From: a virus
Virus record (IMG/VR): IMGVR_UViG_3300042691_011692
Location: 1-56,820 of that record
Strand: one strand, 5' to 3'
Length of the DNA stretch: 56,820 bases
The notes under the pieces: generated by a model
What the model was told of the DNA's origin: nothing
Seen by the model: only the letters and a program-made list of their open reading frames with translations
Databases searched by the model: none
Part shown: piece by piece, positions 1 to 8,485 of the stretch
How the letters are laid out: every line of letters begins with the position of its first letter
Numbering within the stretch: the stretch's first letter is position 1
Position numbers and translations under genes: made by a program

Positions 1-96
1 GGCCCCACGGGTCCAACGGGTGCAACTGGCCCCACGGGTCCAACGGGTGCAACTGGCCCCACGGGTCCAACGGGTGCAACTGGCCCCACGGGTCCA
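1..96 (+). repeat. 9-bp collagen-coding repeats, left end
   Basis: Tandem 9-bp units encode GPT or GAT triplets. The same array, longer and with a different order of units, lies at 56676-56811. Such arrays gain and lose units easily and are also where assemblies tend to break. Confidence 0.9.
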
Positions 97-1161
97 GCCG
101 TTCAGCCATTAGGAACCACAGACAGCCCTCAGTTTCTCGCCGTTAACATTGGAAACGCGACCGATACTACCATCTCTCGCTTATCCGCTGGAGACGTTGC
201 AGTTGAGAACAATGTTGTGTATCGCGCGGGCGGGACAGATGTGCCCTTGGCGGATGGAGGGACGGGGGCCAGCCTTTCAGATCCGAACGCTGACCGAATT
301 ATGTTTTGGGATGACAGTGCAGGGGGGGTCACGTGGCTAGAGCCTACAAACGGCCTTTCCATTGATGGTACGACGCTTGTCCCAGCACGTGAGGTTTTGG
401 CCGCAAATCGCACATATTACGTCCGAACAGACGGTAGCGACAGTAATGCCGGACTAGCAAACACGAGTGGCGGCGCATGGCTAACATTGAATAAAGCCTG
501 GGATTTTATTTGCGCGAATATAGATTTAGCCGGGTACACGGTAACAGTGCAACTTGCAGATGGTACGTACACAAACGGGCTATCGCTAAATAAACCGACT
601 TCGGGTGGCGGTACGGTTATATTCCAGGGTAATTCTGGGACCATTTCTGCTGTGTTGGTAAATGTGAGCGGAGGAGACTGTGTTCTTGGCACGGCAGCGA
701 GCGGTTCTATTGTAATCGTCAAGTATATGAAACTAACTGGTGCAAACGGCATTAAGAGTGACGACCCGCTGTGCGATATACGCTTTGACCAGATTGACTT
801 TGGTGCGTGCACTAATGCTCAAATTTGGGCGAATGGCGGGAGAATTTTGGGTGTAGTAAATGGCAGTTATTCTATAACGGGTAGTGCAGCGAGCCATATT
901 CAGGTAACTTCCGCCGGTTCTTATTCTGCGCGAGGTATGACAATTACAGTTACTGGAACACCAAATTTTTCGTATTATTTTGCATTCGCTGCTACTAACA
1001 GTTCGTTAATCAACGACTTCTCCAGTTATTCTGGATCGGCGACAGGGACTCGTTATTATGCTATGCTGAACGCAGTAATTTATACTAACGGTGGAGCAAC
1101 TTTCTTTCCGGGCAATGTTGCCGGAAGCGTTGACACGGCATCGGGAGGGCAGTACGCATGA
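1..1161 (+). CDS. Collagen-like tail fibre, C-terminal part (starts at 56529)
   Basis: This is the 3' part of a gene whose start codon is at 56529. Base 1 is in frame with a run of Gly-X-Y triplets (GPT and GAT), which gives way near base 97 to a non-collagen region. The remainder includes a GGTGAS motif typical of tail-fibre junctions and a Ser/Thr/Asn-rich stretch from about base 400 that looks like a beta-helix or beta-sandwich tip. The expected role is adsorption to the host surface. Joined at the terminal match, the protein would be about 447 residues, but the exact Gly-X-Y count is uncertain because the repeats at the two ends differ. The stop overlaps the next gene (ATGA), a common arrangement for a fibre and its assembly partner. 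Confidence 0.85.
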   Translation, partial: GPTGPTGATGPTGPTGATGPTGPTGATGPTGPAVQPLGTTDSPQFLAVNIGNATDTTISRLSAGDVAVENNVVYRAGGTDVPLADGGTGASLSDPNADRIMFWDDSAGGVTWLEPTNGLSIDGTTLVPAREVLAANRTYYVRTDGSDSNAGLANTSGGAWLTLNKAWDFICANIDLAGYTVTVQLADGTYTNGLSLNKPTSGGGTVIFQGNSGTISAVLVNVSGGDCVLGTAASGSIVIVKYMKLTGANGIKSDDPLCDIRFDQIDFGACTNAQIWANGGRILGVVNGSYSITGSAASHIQVTSAGSYSARGMTITVTGTPNFSYYFAFAATNSSLINDFSSYSGSATGTRYYAMLNAVIYTNGGATFFPGNVAGSVDTASGGQYA

Positions 1162-1721
1162 CCCCAACAATCCCTTACAATCCGCGCGCATGGTTTTGGC
1201 AAGTAGGATCGGACACAACGCGCTATTGGTCTACGTCAATTGGCGCTTATGTTGACGCCGCACATATTGCGAGTTGGGTAGCGTCGGGTGGCGTTCCAGC
1301 GCGCATTGGTAGTGAGCTAGAACTTAATGATGTATTGCGCCCAGCCGGGTTGGCTATCCCGGTGGTAACAGCATTTGATGTTAATACTGAACGCGACCGA
1401 CGGATGGCACTGTTTACATTCGATGGCCGATATTATGATCTTGATAACCAAGCTTTGGCTAATGTTTCCGGTTCGGGCACCCTAGCTCTTGCCGCCATTG
1501 GCAACGGGGCTCAGGTTGGCGATCTCAGGTGGGCCGATCCAAACGAGGATTTTACTTGGATAACGCACGATAACGTGATTGTCCCTATGGATGCGCAAAC
1601 ATGCTGGGCCTTTGCTCAGGCTGCTGCTATGTGGCGGAAGCACTGCATCTATAAGGCTCGTGCGCTGAAGGATACGAACCCGATCCCCGCCAGTTTTGCG
1701 GCTGATAACTACTGGGTGTAA
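1158..1721 (+). CDS. DUF4376-like tail fibre assembly or accessory protein
   Basis: This 187-residue protein starts inside the stop of the fibre gene (ATGA overlap), so the two are probably translationally coupled. The C-terminal half has the pattern I associate with DUF4376 proteins: an aromatic-rich stretch FTWITHDNVIVPMD, then an Ala-rich helix, then PIPASFAADNYWV at the end. These small proteins follow fibre genes in many tailed phages and are thought to help fold the fibre or to form part of its tip. The function here is inferred from position and family resemblance. Confidence 0.7.
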   Translation: MTPTIPYNPRAWFWQVGSDTTRYWSTSIGAYVDAAHIASWVASGGVPARIGSELELNDVLRPAGLAIPVVTAFDVNTERDRRMALFTFDGRYYDLDNQALANVSGSGTLALAAIGNGAQVGDLRWADPNEDFTWITHDNVIVPMDAQTCWAFAQAAAMWRKHCIYKARALKDTNPIPASFAADNYWV

Positions 1722-1741
1722 GAGAAACGACAGGCAGATAT

Positions 1742-2845
1742 ATGTTGCGCTTCCATCTTCTTGGCTTGCCGCATACGCAAGTGACGCGCAGTTTTACAAG
1801 TTGCGCGTTCACGAATAAGATCTTCTACTTCGCGAAGATGCTGCGCTCGCTTGGCCATGAAGTGTTTCTTTATGCAGGCGATCAGTGCGAGACCGATGTT
1901 AGCGAGCACATCGTATGCTTTTCGGAGGCCGACCGCCTTGCGCACTGTAACGGTACTCATTATACGGCGGCATCGTGGGATACAAACGATCCTGGTTGGA
2001 AGACGTTTAACACTCGTTGCATAACCGAGATCACTAAGCGCGCTAAGCCACAGGACTTCATTTGCATTATGGGCGGGACAGCCCAAAAACCGGTTGCGGA
2101 TGCGCTACCTGCTTTTATGGCTGTGGAGTATGGTATCGGCCATCCTGGATCGTTTTCTTCATATCGTGTATTTGAAAGCTACGCCTGGATGCACACAACG
2201 TATGGTGCAGAGACGTACGGGCACCCTGGCTCCGCAGATGGCCGCTGGTTCGATGCGGTGATTCCAGGCTATTTCGACACTGCGGATTTTCCGTTATCTT
2301 CTGAGAAAGATGATTACTTTTTGTTCATAGGGCGGCTCACTGCCCGGAAAGGCCCACACATTGCCGCCGAAGTCTGCCAACATCTTGGTAAGCGGCTTTT
2401 GATTGCAGGACAAGGAAAACCGCCTTCTTACGGAGAGTATATTGGGGTTGTTGGGCATGAAGAACGTGGGCGCCTTATGGCGCGAGCGAAAGCTGTGTTC
2501 GTACCAACTGTATACATAGAACCGTTTGGGAATGTCGCGGTAGAAGCGCAAGCCTGTGGTACACCTGTTATAACGACGGATTGGGGTGCGTTCACAGAGA
2601 CAGTCGAACACGGTCTAACAGGATTTCGTTGCCGTACTTTCCAAGAGTTTTGCGATGCGACCGAAGCATGCGAAAGTTTAGACGCCTCTTATATCCGCAA
2701 TCGCGCTTCGGCGACGTATTCACTTCCGGTAATCGCACAACAATACGATGTTTATTTTAAGCGCCTTCTGACCCTGTGGGGCAAGGGTTGGTATGAAACA
2801 GATCTTGAAGGATGTTACGCAGGAGCAGGGCAATGCCGGGTCTGA
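1742..2845 (+). CDS. GT4-type glycosyltransferase
   Basis: This 367-residue protein has the C-terminal Rossmann half of GT-B retaining glycosyltransferases: FIGRLTARKGPHIAAE, an LLIAGQG strand, and the donor-binding segment EPFGNVAVEAQACGTPVITTD, which contains the E-x7-E pair (EPFGNVAVE). The N-terminal half, with FTNKIFYFAKMLRSLGHEVFLY, fits the acceptor domain. No membrane segment is visible, so it should act in the cytoplasm using a nucleotide sugar. It lies between the fibre genes and the portal gene, overlapping the latter by 13 bases, which is unusual. Possible acceptors are a virion protein, DNA or host envelope sugars; the sequence does not decide between them. Confidence 0.85.
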   Translation: MLRFHLLGLPHTQVTRSFTSCAFTNKIFYFAKMLRSLGHEVFLYAGDQCETDVSEHIVCFSEADRLAHCNGTHYTAASWDTNDPGWKTFNTRCITEITKRAKPQDFICIMGGTAQKPVADALPAFMAVEYGIGHPGSFSSYRVFESYAWMHTTYGAETYGHPGSADGRWFDAVIPGYFDTADFPLSSEKDDYFLFIGRLTARKGPHIAAEVCQHLGKRLLIAGQGKPPSYGEYIGVVGHEERGRLMARAKAVFVPTVYIEPFGNVAVEAQACGTPVITTDWGAFTETVEHGLTGFRCRTFQEFCDATEACESLDASYIRNRASATYSLPVIAQQYDVYFKRLLTLWGKGWYETDLEGCYAGAGQCRV

Positions 2846-4884
2846 CGATCTTACGAGTTGTAAATAACGAAGACCTTGCGCGTACTGAACGTGAGCAGGC
2901 CGAGCGTGATGCAAACGCGCGGCAGCAGGCACCGCTTATTCTTGGTCTTGCTGCGCACATCCGCATGTGTTGGGAGGCTGCGCGCATCGCGCGTGAGCCA
3001 ATATCTACAATTATGCTGAAGGCGCTGCGCCAGCGCAATGGCGAGTACGAGTCGGACAAACTTAACGCCATTCGTAAACAAGGCGGTTCTGAAGTCTATA
3101 TGATGATTACGGAAGTCAAGTGTCGTGCGGCTGAGAGCTGGCTTCGCGATATCTTGCTTGACTCTGGTTCGCCACCGTGGGACTTGCAGCCGACGCCTGT
3201 TCCGGACCTTGACCCTGACCAAGAGAGTGAGCTTCAGGACGCGTTTGCCGATCAGATTTTGAACATCATCCAGGCGACTGGACAGGCTCCGACGAAAGCA
3301 GAAATGCTGGAGCTTCGTGAAATGGTGGCGCAGGAGTATAGGTTCAAAATGCTTCAGTTGGCGCAGAACCGCGTCGACAAAATGAAGATCAAGATCGAAG
3401 ACCAGTTTGCGCAGGGCGGATGGGCTGAGGCGTTCAACGAGTTCGTTACTGATCTGGTGACGTTCCCTTGTGCGTTTATCAAAGGTCCTATCGTCAGGCG
3501 GCAACGTCACCTTGAGTGGGTACGTGGTCCTAATGGTGTATTGACTGTCGAGTCCGGTGAGCGCATCGCGCCTGAGTATGAGCGGGTTAGTCCGTTCAAC
3601 ATCTATCCTGAGCCGGGCATTACGACGATCAACGAAGGCTATTTGTTTGAACACCACAAGCTAAGTCGATCCGCACTGGCTGATCTGATTGGTGTTCCTG
3701 GATACGACGACAACGCGATTCGTTTGGCGCTGGCTGCTGGTCCTGGGCAGTCTTGGGTGTCTGATACTGTTGAGACGCAGCGCGACGAGGAAGAGCGTAA
3801 GTTTTACACTGAGATGCGTCCGACAGATATGTTCGACGCACTGGAGTTCTGGGGCAAGGTCAACGGCAAAGAGCTAGTTGAGTGGGGCATGTCTGAGGAA
3901 GACATCCCTGACCTGGATCGTGAGTACGACGCGAACGTCTGGCTTGTTGGTAACTACGTCATCAAGGCTACGCTGAACTATGATCCGCTTGGTGAGAAGC
4001 CTTACGCCAAGACGTCGTTCATTAAGCAGCCCGGTGCGTTCTGGGGCCGCGGCATTCCTGAGATCATCGAAGACCTTCAGAACATTTGCAACGCGGCTGC
4101 CCGCGCACTGGTCAACAACATGGCTGTGGCGTCTGGCCCTCAGGTCGAAGTCAACCTTGAGCGCATCCCGCCGAACGAAGATATTACGCAGGTCTATCCG
4201 TGGAAGATTTGGCAGGTTCTCAACGACCCACTTGGCTCGTCTGCACCCGCTGTTAGGTTCAATCAGCCAAACGATAACGCACAGACTCTCATGGCTGTGT
4301 ATGAACGCTTTAGCCGTATGGCGGATGACCATTCTGGCATCCCAGCTTACATCTATGGCGACACGAACGTGCAGGGCGCTGGGCGTACGGCCTCCGGTCT
4401 TTCTATGCTGATGGGCTCCGCTGGTAAGGGCATTCGCCAAGTTGTGATGCATATCGACAACGACGTCACGCGGCCGATTGTCTACCGTCAGTTTGTCTAC
4501 AACATGCGCTATGATCCTGACCAGTCGATCAAGGGTGATGCACAGGTGGTGCCGCGCGGTGCGGTCAATCTGGCGGTTAAGGAAACGGTCAATGTCCGCC
4601 GCGTTGAGTTCCTGAATGCTACGGCTAACGAGTTTGATATGGGCATCATCGGCCAGGGCGGTCGCGCAGCAATTCTGCGTGAAGTTGCTAAAGGTCTGCA
4701 AATGCCTGTTGACGAAATCGTTCCGTCGCGCGAGAAGCTTACGTATTCTGCTAATGTGCAGGCCAACATTCAGGCAGCGCAGCAGCAGCCGCAGAAGGGC
4801 GCAACCTTAGACCAAGCAGGTAACCCTGCCGGTGGACAGGAGATGGCCCTGACCCGTAGTCGTTCACCCGCAGGACCTGCATGA
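2833..4884 (+). CDS. Portal (head-tail connector) protein
   Basis: This 683-residue protein would form the dodecameric ring at the capsid vertex through which DNA is packaged and ejected. The call rests on its size, its place upstream of scaffold and coat genes, and a portal-like layout: an acidic N-terminal part, a central segment with repeated Trp/Tyr and charged helices (PLGEKPYAKTSFIKQPGAFW), the helical stretch IIEDLQNICNAAARALVNNM, and an Ala/Gln-rich C-terminal tail. The start at 2833 is preceded by AGGAG at 2821-2825. An in-frame ATG lies upstream but has no better ribosome site. It overlaps the glycosyltransferase gene by 13 bases and the next gene by four. Confidence 0.85.
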   Translation: MPGLTILRVVNNEDLARTEREQAERDANARQQAPLILGLAAHIRMCWEAARIAREPISTIMLKALRQRNGEYESDKLNAIRKQGGSEVYMMITEVKCRAAESWLRDILLDSGSPPWDLQPTPVPDLDPDQESELQDAFADQILNIIQATGQAPTKAEMLELREMVAQEYRFKMLQLAQNRVDKMKIKIEDQFAQGGWAEAFNEFVTDLVTFPCAFIKGPIVRRQRHLEWVRGPNGVLTVESGERIAPEYERVSPFNIYPEPGITTINEGYLFEHHKLSRSALADLIGVPGYDDNAIRLALAAGPGQSWVSDTVETQRDEEERKFYTEMRPTDMFDALEFWGKVNGKELVEWGMSEEDIPDLDREYDANVWLVGNYVIKATLNYDPLGEKPYAKTSFIKQPGAFWGRGIPEIIEDLQNICNAAARALVNNMAVASGPQVEVNLERIPPNEDITQVYPWKIWQVLNDPLGSSAPAVRFNQPNDNAQTLMAVYERFSRMADDHSGIPAYIYGDTNVQGAGRTASGLSMLMGSAGKGIRQVVMHIDNDVTRPIVYRQFVYNMRYDPDQSIKGDAQVVPRGAVNLAVKETVNVRRVEFLNATANEFDMGIIGQGGRAAILREVAKGLQMPVDEIVPSREKLTYSANVQANIQAAQQQPQKGATLDQAGNPAGGQEMALTRSRSPAGPA

Positions 4885-5111
4885 TCCAACCTTCAGAAGA
4901 TGTACAGAAGACGCTTCAATCGCTTGCACGGACACACCCTCGCTTTGTTGAATGGCTGGGAGAGTGGCGACAGCAGGAGATGACCCGCCTTCCGTATTCG
5001 AGTCCAGGAGTTGTTGGTGTTGCCCAAGGGCGATGCCAAGTATTGACTGAGTTGCATAAACTCATTATATCAACCACAGATGCAGCGGCACAACCCAAGA
5101 AGGGTAGCTAG
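4881..5111 (+). CDS. Small hypothetical protein between portal and scaffold
   Basis: This is a 76-residue soluble protein whose ATG overlaps the portal stop (ATGA). It has a predicted helical N-terminal part rich in Gln, Arg and Trp (HPRFVEWLGEWRQQEM). I recognise no domain. Its place in the head-gene cluster suggests a role in head assembly or packaging, but that is inference. Confidence 0.7.
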   Translation: MIQPSEDVQKTLQSLARTHPRFVEWLGEWRQQEMTRLPYSSPGVVGVAQGRCQVLTELHKLIISTTDAAAQPKKGS

Positions 5112-5145
5112 CTGAGTCGCAACGCACACCGAGAGGAGCGTTCTA

Positions 5146-6135
5146 ATGCCCGTACCTGAGCAAGTTCGTAAGCAGTCCGAGGCAATCGCGCGTATGTATG
5201 CAGAGCAGGGTAAGGCAGACGGGGAGCCCACGGCTCCGACCAATGCCGAACAGTCTGCACCGCAAGAGGCCGACCGGAGCAATGAGCAAGCACCTGCACC
5301 CATGGCTAACGAGCAAAGCCACCAGGGTAACACTGATGAGCAGACGTTTGAACGGCGTTATCGTACCCTCCAAGGCATGTACAATGCTGATACCGCGCGC
5401 TTGCGCTCGGAGAATCAGAGCTTGGCAGCCCGGATGGCACAGCTTGAGCAGCTTATTTCAACACTCCAGACGGCGCAGCCGTCCGCACCGGTACAGACCT
5501 CGCAGTCCAGGCTGGTGACAGACAAGGATGTTGAAGAGTATGGCGACTCGATTGACGTAATGCGTCGCGTGACCAAAGAGGAAAATGCTGCGCATCTTAA
5601 CAAGATCGCAGAGCTGGAGAATCTGGTTCGCCAGATGCAGAACCAGTTGGTTCCTCGGGTCGAGCAAGTCGCTAGAAGCCAAGCTATGTCAGCTGAGCAG
5701 ATGTTTTGGACTGAACTGTCTTCTACTGTTCCAAACTGGCGTGAGGTTAACAACGACGAGAAGTTCCATGATTGGCTTCTTGAAGTTGATCCTCTTACTG
5801 GTCAGACCCGACAGGCTCTGTTGGAGCAGGCGCAGCAGTCACTGGATGCACGACGCGTAGCAAACTTCTTTTCTTCGTGGCAGACACTTAGCGGGCAATC
5901 TGTTGCTCAACCACCTCGGAACGTTGCAGCATCTCAGCTTGAAAGACAAATTGCTCCATCCAAAGGTCGCACGAGTGGCGCACCAGCGGCAGAGCAGCCC
6001 AAGACTTACGCACCTGGGGACATCTCAAAGTTCTTCGATGACGTACGTCGCGGTGTTTATAAAGGCCGAGAAGCCGAGCGTGACCGAATCGAGCGCGATA
6101 TCTTTGCCGCACAGCGGGAAGGTCGCATTCTTTAA
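5146..6135 (+). CDS. Capsid scaffolding protein
   Basis: This 329-residue acidic protein has a disordered Ala/Glu/Gln/Pro-rich N-terminal part, a long coiled-coil region (about residues 60-190, with heptad-like LRSENQSLAARMAQLEQLISTLQ segments split by linkers), and a charged basic C-terminus (RRGVYKGREAERDRIERDIF) that could bind coat protein. Position between portal and major capsid genes and this composition are characteristic of scaffolds, which shape the procapsid and then leave or are degraded. The ribosome site is GAGAGGAG upstream of the ATG. Confidence 0.8.
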   Translation: MPVPEQVRKQSEAIARMYAEQGKADGEPTAPTNAEQSAPQEADRSNEQAPAPMANEQSHQGNTDEQTFERRYRTLQGMYNADTARLRSENQSLAARMAQLEQLISTLQTAQPSAPVQTSQSRLVTDKDVEEYGDSIDVMRRVTKEENAAHLNKIAELENLVRQMQNQLVPRVEQVARSQAMSAEQMFWTELSSTVPNWREVNNDEKFHDWLLEVDPLTGQTRQALLEQAQQSLDARRVANFFSSWQTLSGQSVAQPPRNVAASQLERQIAPSKGRTSGAPAAEQPKTYAPGDISKFFDDVRRGVYKGREAERDRIERDIFAAQREGRIL

Positions 6136-6157
6136 CGCAGGCTTTGGAGTATAGCCA

Positions 6158-6292
6158 ATGGCATATCCTGTCGCCCCCGGGCGTCCTAACTACTCTGGGA
6201 ATTTTATCCCGGAGATTTGGTCAGGTAAGTTGATCGAAAATTTTTATGACGCCACAGTATTGTCTGCTATCAGCAATACAGATTATGAGGGT
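6158..6292 (+). CDS. Major capsid protein, exon 1
   Basis: This exon holds 45 codons from ATG, after a GGAG ribosome site, to the group I intron. Its residues MAYPVAPGRPNYSGNFIPEIW and ATVLSAISNTDYEG resemble the N-terminus of a phage coat protein. Translation continued into the intron would stop at its very first codon (TAA at 6293). Exon 1 ends on a codon boundary after GAG-GGT, so the spliced product reads NTDYEG followed by EIKRMGD and totals 309 residues. Confidence 0.85.
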
Positions 6293-6648
6293 TAACGTAT
6301 CTAGCTCTCACTAAACCCCGTGAATTGCTGGAAAACCCTTAGAGCCCCGGATACCACAGCATAGTTAGTAATGACAAGTGCGACGGTTAAGAAATCCAGG
6401 GATTGGGCAATCAGCAGCCAAGTGTCCTAGGAATAGGATGAAGGTTCAACGACTAGGTAAAGTAATCCAGAACGGATGAAATACCCACGAGTGCGGGGCT
6501 TGACGTTTCGGAGCATGCGAAACACCGTATAGAGCAAGGCGACTGCGGTTGGAGTTTGTACCACAAGCGAAACGGCAAGAAGATATAGTCTGAACTACCG
6601 CGAAAGCGGTAGATGTAGCGGATAAAGAACTGCTACGGTAACAAATTG
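6293..6648 (+). ncRNA. Group I intron in the major capsid gene
   Basis: This 356-nt self-splicing intron carries no endonuclease. P1 is clear: the exon end TGAGGGT (6286-6292) pairs with the guide GCTCTCA (6304-6310), with the expected U.G wobble at the splice site and an 11-nt loop. A short P10 joins ATCT (6299-6302) to AGAT in exon 2 (6650-6653). The core contains the phage-type elements TTCAACGACTAG (6445-6456) and AAGATATAGTC (6580-6590), whose GACTA and TAGTC halves form P7. The intron ends with the required G at 6648. Splicing restores an uninterrupted capsid frame. The homologous intron at 47645-48537 supports both the identification and the boundaries. Confidence 0.92.
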
Positions 6649-7443
6649 GAGATCAAGCGTATGGGAGATACGGTTAACATCCGTACCACCCCGAACATCA
6701 CGATCCGCGACTACGTCAAGGGTCAGAACCTCGTTGTTGAGAATCCGGACAAGCCGAAGCTTCAGCTTGTTATCGACAAGGGCGAGTATTTTGCCTGCGT
6801 CGAGGACGACATTGACCGGGTTCAGTCTGACGTGAAGCTCATGGACATGTGGTCCAAGGACGCTTCTGAGCAGATGAAGATCAAGATCGACCAGCGCGTG
6901 CTGACCGATATGCTGGTTGATATCGCCGCTGAGAACAAGGGCGCTACGGCTGGTGCTAAGTCTGGTGCGTTCGATCTCGGCACGACGGCTTCGCCGCTGT
7001 CGGTGTCGAAGGATGGCGCTGGTGGTACGGTGTCTGTGACTGATCTTATCGTCGATTACGGCACGGTGCTTGACGAGGCCAACGCTCCTGAGTCTGGTCG
7101 CTTCCTGGTTATTCCTGCCCGTATGGCTGGTCTGATTAAGAAGTCTGAGCTGAAGGATGCGTCGCTGGTTGGTGATAGCGTGTCGGTTCTTCGTAATGGT
7201 CGCCTTGGTATGATTGATCGGTTCACGATTTATGTGAGCCACAACCTCAAGGTTACGTCCAGCACGAAGTACCACATTATCGCTGGTCATAAGATGGGCT
7301 TCACGTTTGCTTCTCAGATGACTGAGATGGAGACGCTGCGCTCTGAGACGACTTTCGGTAACATCATCCGTGGGCTCCAGGTGTACGGCTACAAGGTCGT
7401 CAAGCCTGAGGCTCTGGTCGAGTCCGTCGTTAGCTTCGCCTAA
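6649..7443 (+). CDS. Major capsid protein, exon 2
   Basis: This exon holds 264 codons completing a 309-residue coat protein. It begins EIKRMGDTVNIRTTP and includes IRDYVKGQNLVVENPDKPKLQLVIDKGEYFACVEDDID and GHKMGFTFASQMTEMETLRSETTFGNIIRGLQVYGYKVVKPEAL, patterns typical of phage coat proteins whose C-terminal part joins neighbouring subunits. It lies directly downstream of the scaffold gene, as usual for this protein. A TTG at 6646 could start an unspliced product, but that would lack the N-terminal arm and is not likely to assemble. Confidence 0.87.
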   Translation, partial: EIKRMGDTVNIRTTPNITIRDYVKGQNLVVENPDKPKLQLVIDKGEYFACVEDDIDRVQSDVKLMDMWSKDASEQMKIKIDQRVLTDMLVDIAAENKGATAGAKSGAFDLGTTASPLSVSKDGAGGTVSVTDLIVDYGTVLDEANAPESGRFLVIPARMAGLIKKSELKDASLVGDSVSVLRNGRLGMIDRFTIYVSHNLKVTSSTKYHIIAGHKMGFTFASQMTEMETLRSETTFGNIIRGLQVYGYKVVKPEALVESVVSFA

Positions 7444-7456
7444 GGAGAACTAAACA

Positions 7457-7933
7457 ATGGTTGCTTATACTGACTCTTTGGGCTTCAACAAGGGTACGGC
7501 GGCTTATACGTCGAACTACACCAACCGCCTGTCGGTTGTTGAGCTGGAGCTGGACTTTGCGAAGATCGCTGCCGCGCGTTCGGCTGCTGGCGCTGCTGCC
7601 CTTGGTTCGGGTGACACGCTGGACCTGTTCACGCTGCCTAAGGGTTCGTTCGTTCTGAACGGCTCGGCGGTTCTGACTAAGGCTGAGGGTGCTGCGGCGA
7701 ATATCGACGTCGGCATCAAGGGCGGCACGACTGACTTCTGGATCGACGGCTTCGACCTGAACGGTACCGTTGGTGCGGTTGGCGGTTACGCCGACACGGC
7801 TGCGTATCTGGCCACGTCGGATGTGGTGGTTCTGCTCACGCTGAACTCTGCTGGCATTGACGCTGCCAAGGTCAAAATCCAGTTCGCAGTTGTGAACATG
7901 GGTGCCGATCAGGGTTCGATCCCGAGTGCCTAA
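7457..7933 (+). CDS. Head structural protein, possible decoration protein
   Basis: This 158-residue protein is rich in Gly, Ala, Asp and beta-branched residues, with no cysteine and no membrane segment, and looks like a beta-sandwich. It follows the coat gene after 13 bases with a GGAG ribosome site. Codon choice resembles that of the coat gene, which suggests high expression. Its position and composition fit a head decoration or stabilising protein, and the next gene has a similar profile. No family is recognised with confidence. Confidence 0.65.
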   Translation: MVAYTDSLGFNKGTAAYTSNYTNRLSVVELELDFAKIAAARSAAGAAALGSGDTLDLFTLPKGSFVLNGSAVLTKAEGAAANIDVGIKGGTTDFWIDGFDLNGTVGAVGGYADTAAYLATSDVVVLLTLNSAGIDAAKVKIQFAVVNMGADQGSIPSA

Positions 7934-7936
7934 CTT

Positions 7937-7956
7937 GTGGGGGCTAACGCCCCCAC
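7937..7956 (+). terminator. GC-rich hairpin after head protein gene
   Basis: GTGGGGGC and GCCCCCAC form an 8-bp stem with a TAAC loop. No T-run follows, so it could be a processing or attenuation hairpin rather than a full terminator. Confidence 0.45.
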
Positions 7957-7976
7957 TCCCTATATAGGAGAGAGCA

Positions 7977-8444
7977 ATGTCTAGGTATAAGGGAACTACG
8001 TACTCTCGCCTTAAGGCTATCAACCTTGAGGCGGACTCGGCGTCGATCACGTCGCTGAGCCTGACGGGCAACGTACTGAATGTCCGCAAGCGGTTTACGA
8101 TTGCGGAAGTGAATGCTGGCGCGACGCTTGTCGCGGCGGTTTCTGGTAAGTCGATCCGCATGGTGGCCTGCAAGACCATTGCTGTTGGTGGTGCTGCTGG
8201 TGCTGTGACGACGGTTGACATCCTGGGTACGCTTACGACGGGTCGCAAGCTCGTTGCTTATGCTCAGGCCAACCTTACGCAGAGCACGGTTCTTGTCGAC
8301 GGCGGCACGGGTGCGGCTGTTCTTGCTGATGGTGCTTCGTATACGGCGAACGATGCTGGTACGGCTGTCACGGTCGGCAAGACTGGTAGCAACGTCACGA
8401 CTGCAACGCATATCGACGTTATCTTTGATTACGTGCTTGAGTAA
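7977..8444 (+). CDS. Second small head structural protein
   Basis: This 155-residue protein is rich in Ala, Val, Thr and Gly, with a basic N-terminus (MSRYKGTTYSRLK) and alternating beta strands. It is flanked by two similar GC-rich hairpins and preceded by GGAGAG. It resembles the upstream 158-residue protein in size and composition but not in obvious sequence. A structural role in the head or at its vertices is likely from its position only. Confidence 0.6.
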   Translation: MSRYKGTTYSRLKAINLEADSASITSLSLTGNVLNVRKRFTIAEVNAGATLVAAVSGKSIRMVACKTIAVGGAAGAVTTVDILGTLTTGRKLVAYAQANLTQSTVLVDGGTGAAVLADGASYTANDAGTAVTVGKTGSNVTTATHIDVIFDYVLE

Positions 8445-8447
8445 CAG

Positions 8448-8468
8448 GTAGGGGCTCATAGCCCCTAC
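8448..8468 (+). terminator. Hairpin before the fibre-like gene
   Basis: GTAGGGGC and GCCCCTAC pair with a TCATA loop, followed by a short pyrimidine run (TTTCTCC). It may act as a weak intrinsic terminator that lowers expression of downstream genes relative to the head proteins. Confidence 0.5.
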
Positions 8469-8485
8469 TTTCTCCTGGGGGTTAT

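Noticed and set aside
1-109. Long direct terminal repeats of packaged DNA
   Set aside because: The match is short (69 bases), lies in a repetitive coding array, and is better explained by circular assembly.
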